In this document: positions 56,396 to 60,000 of the stretch, one piece after another | Layout of the letters: each line of letters opens with the position of its first letter | Position numbering within the stretch: position 1 is the stretch's first letter | NCBI RefSeq assembly: GCF_029227915.1 | Contig: NC_079878.1 | Location: 21,541,501 to 21,601,500 of the forward strand | Length of the DNA stretch: 60,000 nucleotides | Direction of reading: 5' to 3' | Source: Hydractinia symbiolongicarpus | Lineage: Eukaryota > Cnidaria > Hydrozoa > Anthoathecata > Hydractiniidae | Translations under genes and position numbers: made by a program | The notes under the pieces: model-generated | Databases searched by the model: none | Told to the model about the DNA's origin: nothing | The model's input: only the letters and a program-made list of their open reading frames with translations

Positions 56396-58125
56396 GTAAT
56401 AATATAATAGGTTTGTTTTGTATTAAATGACGGATTGCAAAGATAACAATAAATTAAATGTTATACCCCATGGTGTTCTGTAAAATACACAAGTTTCAGT
56501 ACTGATGAAATTTGGAATGTGGTTAGATCCTAGACTAGATCCTAACCATGAAGTCTTGCCAGACAACAGAGAAAGTTGGTGAGAAAAGAGAAATCACATA
56601 ATTTAGATTTTCTTTTTCAAATAAATAGTTTATAAAGTGTGCCCCCAGAGTATCATTTATCTTGACTGGTCGTCTTCTGGCATGCTTGCATTGTCGGCAG
56701 CCCAACAGTGTTGCAATGACTGAACCAATTGGTGTTTTAAAACAGTTTTTGAGACTAGTATCTGCTTCCCTAATTAGGGTTTATGGTAAATTAAATAATC
56801 AAACTGTTTATTACTGCAAATTCCTTCAATCTGAATACCACATCCTTTCCCATGTCCACCACAACCACGACCTCACCCTCTACCCAGGCTTCGCATTATG
56901 AGGTATACGCTATGAGGTATACGCTCTGTTGAGTACCTGAATTACATGAGGTACAGGAAGAACTGCGTACCTCCGTTTACATACTTCCTAATGAAAAATA
57001 GTTATATTTAAAAAAAAAACTTGTTGTTTTATCAATGTGTGGTGGGCTCTTTATCTCTATAAATCAATATGCTGTGATGCTAGCAATGTTTAGTTTAGAG
57101 CTACCATATTGGAATAAACAATAGACCCTGTGAGCATCGACTCTACGACATCAGCCCCGAAAGACCTCACAACATCGGCAGACAGGCCGCAGAAACAGGG
57201 TTGTTAAACAAATAAATTCCCATTTAAAAAATTTCGTACCTGGAGCAAATTAGGTACACTACACAATCACATAACATGGTCAACTGTCATACGTGATTGA
57301 TCACGTAAGCACACATTTTCAAAATGAGAAGCCCGTCTACCACAATCTTTTTGCCAACCACATCCTTGTCAAAATTTGTCTTATACTAGAATATTTTCGC
57401 CCTCTTTCAGGTTTGTCACTTCATTGTTTTTTGTCAGAACTATTATTAGCAAAATTACTATCAAATATAGCATGTAACACACAACCTTATTCTCTGGTAT
57501 TGACAGCTGTTTATCACCCTTCTTAGTGCCCTATTAAAACAATTAATTGCCAAGATACATACCTGTTGTTGCTTGTTATGATATCAAATTTCAAAAATCA
57601 AACTTCAAAAAACCTTTTTTTAATTTAAAGAGTGGCTGAAATTTAAACCAAGTATGATGTTATGTGACCTCCCATGACTGGCATATTTAGGAATACACAC
57701 TAATTTGTTTTGCCTAAAGAGAATGGACCTGTTAACATTTCTGCAATTGTACTTCTACTTTTTTGCAACTTAGTAAGTTTGATGGTTAGGCATTGTTAAA
57801 GCTTACTTCCCCATAAAAATCAAGTTGACCTAAATCAATTCATGACATCTTCAGAAAAAACAATTTATTGTTTATTTTGGTAAAATCACTACAGTATTCA
57901 AGAAACCAGACAATGTTTACCTCATGTTTTTAAGCCTTCACCTCACTTGTTCGCCATTTTGCAAGTCAGGATTTAACAGTATAATTATGCGCCTGACGTC
58001 ACTAGTTAGAAGCTCACATTCAGACCCCCGGATGAGAGGCGAAACTTTGCGCATTGGATGTGATTTGTAAAAAAAAGTTCCACACGTTTGATGAATAAGG
58101 ACGAATCCTTTTTTTAAATAATAAT
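56396..58125. other. Noncoding stretch
   Basis: AT-rich; no exon, RNA gene or element termini recognised. Confidence 0.4.
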
Positions 58126-58315
58126 ATGGCTTCTTGCGCAGTACCTAGTTGTCTTAACCACCAAAAGAAACAAGGTTTATTTTTTTCAACTTTCCCAAAC
58201 TGATCAAGAGAGAGGAGACACTTCCAAAGAATTTTAAGATCTGTGAAGCTCATTTTACTTCCGAGTTCTTTGATTTTAGAACTGAGTTTGAAAGAAAAAA
58301 ACAAAAAGAAGGTTA
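58126..58315 (+). pseudogene. THAP zinc-finger domain, frameshifted
   Basis: Starts MASCAVPSCLNHQKKQGLFF, the first Cys pair of a C2CH THAP domain. After FSTFP the frame breaks at about 58196, and the other frame gives KNFKICEAHFTSEFF, the Cys/His pair. A one-base loss in the CCCAAA stretch accounts for it. THAP domains bind DNA and occur in P-element-type transposases and derived genes; no other part of such a gene is visible. Confidence 0.6.
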
Positions 58316-58753
58316 GAGGATTTTTTCGTTTTTATCATCATTCATCGAACTCATACGTTATTATCTAATTCGAATACGTTTTTTTACGACGACAGGTAAG
58401 GCATTCCGTGCACACAAGTTAGTACCCGGTTCTCTTCCATAAACCGTAAACCAATCACTGTTGAGTGACCGTCAACTGCAAGATTGAATCGCATCAATGT
58501 AATTGGGACTATTGTGTGAATTTTCCCCTGCCATTGTTTAGCCGTTTTCATGAAAGTTGAAGCTATTGTAAAAGTAGCATGGGGACGAAATTGCCTTTTT
58601 ACATTTGTTTAATTACTTCATTTCTCTGACTTTGTCCATATTCAGCTCATTAAATATGCATGTTCGTGCAGAAAAGCCAAGTAGAGAAACAACCATCGAA
58701 CTATCTTCAAAGTATTCCCGGCTTAAATAATATTTAAAATTGTATAAATAATG
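58316..58753. other. Short noncoding spacer
   Basis: No feature recognised between the THAP fragment and the P2X7-like gene end. Confidence 0.4.
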
Positions 58754-59534
58754 TTAATCCAATTCTTCTTCTTCCCTCAATGCCCATGCGATGTCTATTT
58801 CGGGTACGGGTTCACCATCTTTATAACCAACATAAACCCTGTTCGGAAAACGTCTTTTATTTTATTGACAACACAACTAGGTATCACTCGACGAACTTCT
58901 CTTCCTATACTATTATGCACCCACCAAGTAAACTGTCTATAACTTGCATACCTATAAGTCCTGAAAATATAAAATAGTACTTGTATTTACTTTATATATT
59001 TAATTCTGTAATTATGTTTAAAGACTGAAAATATTTACTTGTTGGTTACGTTTTTTCGTTGTGGTAGATGACTCACATTTGTGTCATGGATTCCTACCAA
59101 TGCGGTCTTTAAAACCTCCTTTAAAAGTGTGATAGCTACTGTGGAAGTTTTCATGTTCTTTACTGCAGTTATCTAAAAAAAAGTATAATTTTCACACTAG
59201 CAGAATCGCAATACTGACATGTGCGTATGAATCGCAAATCAAAACTCGCGGATTCTAATTTGCAACAACAATGACACTCCGCTTCGCTCGGCATTATCTT
59301 ACACTTTCCACACTTGCACCACGTGCTTACAGCAACAGCAACACGTGAAGCGACGTCTTCTTGAATAGTATCCTCATCACGGCTCTCCCAACTGAAATCC
59401 GAGACAGTGCTTGGTCTAGTATTTCGCCTGATAGGCTCAAATCGAAATTCTACAACATTTTCCTTATCGCTCTTTTTTTCTTTTTTTTTTGCGTCACAGC
59501 TTCTCGGTATTGCAATTGAATGATGATTTCTCAA
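58754..59534 (-). CDS. P2X7 C-terminal-like domain gene, 3' exons
   Basis: Exons 59534-59196, 59172-59039 and 58960-58754 splice in consistent phase. The first contains WCKCGKCKIMPSEAECHCCC, the Cys-rich signature of the cytoplasmic P2X7 domain, which in cnidarians and fish also occurs in proteins without the ion channel. The third has YRYASYRQFTWWVHN and VRRVIPSCVVNKIKDVF, the domain's C-terminal block. After VF the frame changes: as written it stops at 58795, while the adjacent frame spells RVYVGYKDGEP and continues to 58754. A one-base loss near 58838 is likely. The 5' part of the gene lies beyond 59534 and I did not find it. Exon borders by eye. Confidence 0.7.
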
Positions 59535-60000
59535 CTGCAGTTAGTATTCATTTTCAAAGTTTCCTAATATTTTCACGAGGGAAAACATACTCATTATCAA
59601 TAAATTATTAGAGTTTGATTAAAAAATTTCAATGTGAAGATGATTTACGATCTTCTAACAGGTGACGTAAGAGCACTCAAGGTGAAGAAATTTATAAAAC
59701 AACATTTTAGATGTTTTACCTTGTGTCAGAGGTGAATTTTTGAATCTTTGAATAGGCATTATTAACTTGTAAGTGCGAATTAAGGAAAATAAACTTTATA
59801 TTCATAAATCGCGTATGAATATAAGCCAATTTAGGTCAACTTAATTTTTCTTGGAAGGTAATTTTTAAGTTGTTTATTCATTGTTTATATATAATGCAAT
59901 CATCAATGAAACGATTAATTTGCTCTCCCTAATGTAACTGGCCTTTTCGTCTTTAAAAATATGTTTATAAAGCTTTGTGCTCATCTGGAGTGAGTTCAAT
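59535..60000. other. Upstream of P2X7-like exons, nothing recognised
   Basis: The frame is closed just upstream of the acceptor at 59535, and I see no earlier exon before the window ends. Confidence 0.4.

Overview
This is an AT-rich, intron-rich metazoan window, most likely cnidarian (possibly hydrozoan). The reasons are short spliced exons with GT-AG borders, an aryl hydrocarbon receptor gene, a ROCO/MFHAS1-like gene with a terminal Death domain, a P2X7-C-terminal-like domain gene, a degenerate THAP domain, a tRNA-derived SINE, APE-type non-LTR retrotransposons and a Polinton (Maverick) whose proteins resemble cnidarian Polintons as I remember them. The species is not determined by the sequence.

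Layout. 0.8-13.7 kb: AHR on the minus strand. A twelve-exon model can be spliced in frame to 748 codons, with two alternative first exons (7.4 kb and 13.6 kb) that share the same donor phase. An array of eight CACGTG E-boxes lies just past its polyadenylation signal. 13.7-20.5 kb: mostly noncoding, with a GAAC microsatellite, a SINE, small palindromic elements and two unassigned minus-strand exons. 20.5-27.2 kb: a nine-exon, 1031-aa LRR-ROC-COR-Death ROCO gene on the minus strand; one of its splice acceptors lies in the tail of a SINE. 28.5-32.8 kb: a hAT-type zinc-finger exon and a graveyard of RTE-like, Ty3/gypsy-like and CR1/L2-like fragments. 33.765-48.326 kb: a complete but decayed Polinton of about 14.56 kb with 206-bp terminal inverted repeats and a TAGTCG target duplication. 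48.9 kb: first exon of RNASEK. 52.1-53.75 kb: an internally deleted non-LTR element with an intact 443-aa ORF carrying a 2A-like motif, a PHD finger and part of an APE endonuclease. 56 kb: another RTE-like fragment. 58.1 kb: broken THAP domain. 58.75-59.53 kb: P2X7-like domain exons, minus strand, with a frameshifted C-terminus.

The Polinton is the accessory core. Its left half runs rightward (protein-primed DNA polymerase B, small proteins, packaging ATPase, MSV199/BRO-like protein). A central block runs leftward (D35E integrase, major capsid protein). The right side is mixed (coiled-coil/membrane proteins, SAP-like, zinc-ribbon and DUF4116 proteins). Every long gene is broken by frameshifts, nonsense codons or a deletion, while several small genes remain open. 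Two element-wide features stand out: an A/T motif resembling TATAATAAA directly abuts most start codons, and near-perfect palindromes sit at gene 3' ends and convergent junctions. This is reminiscent of the short-leader, hairpin-terminated transcription of large cytoplasmic DNA viruses.

All gene identities come from motif recognition by eye; no database search was run.
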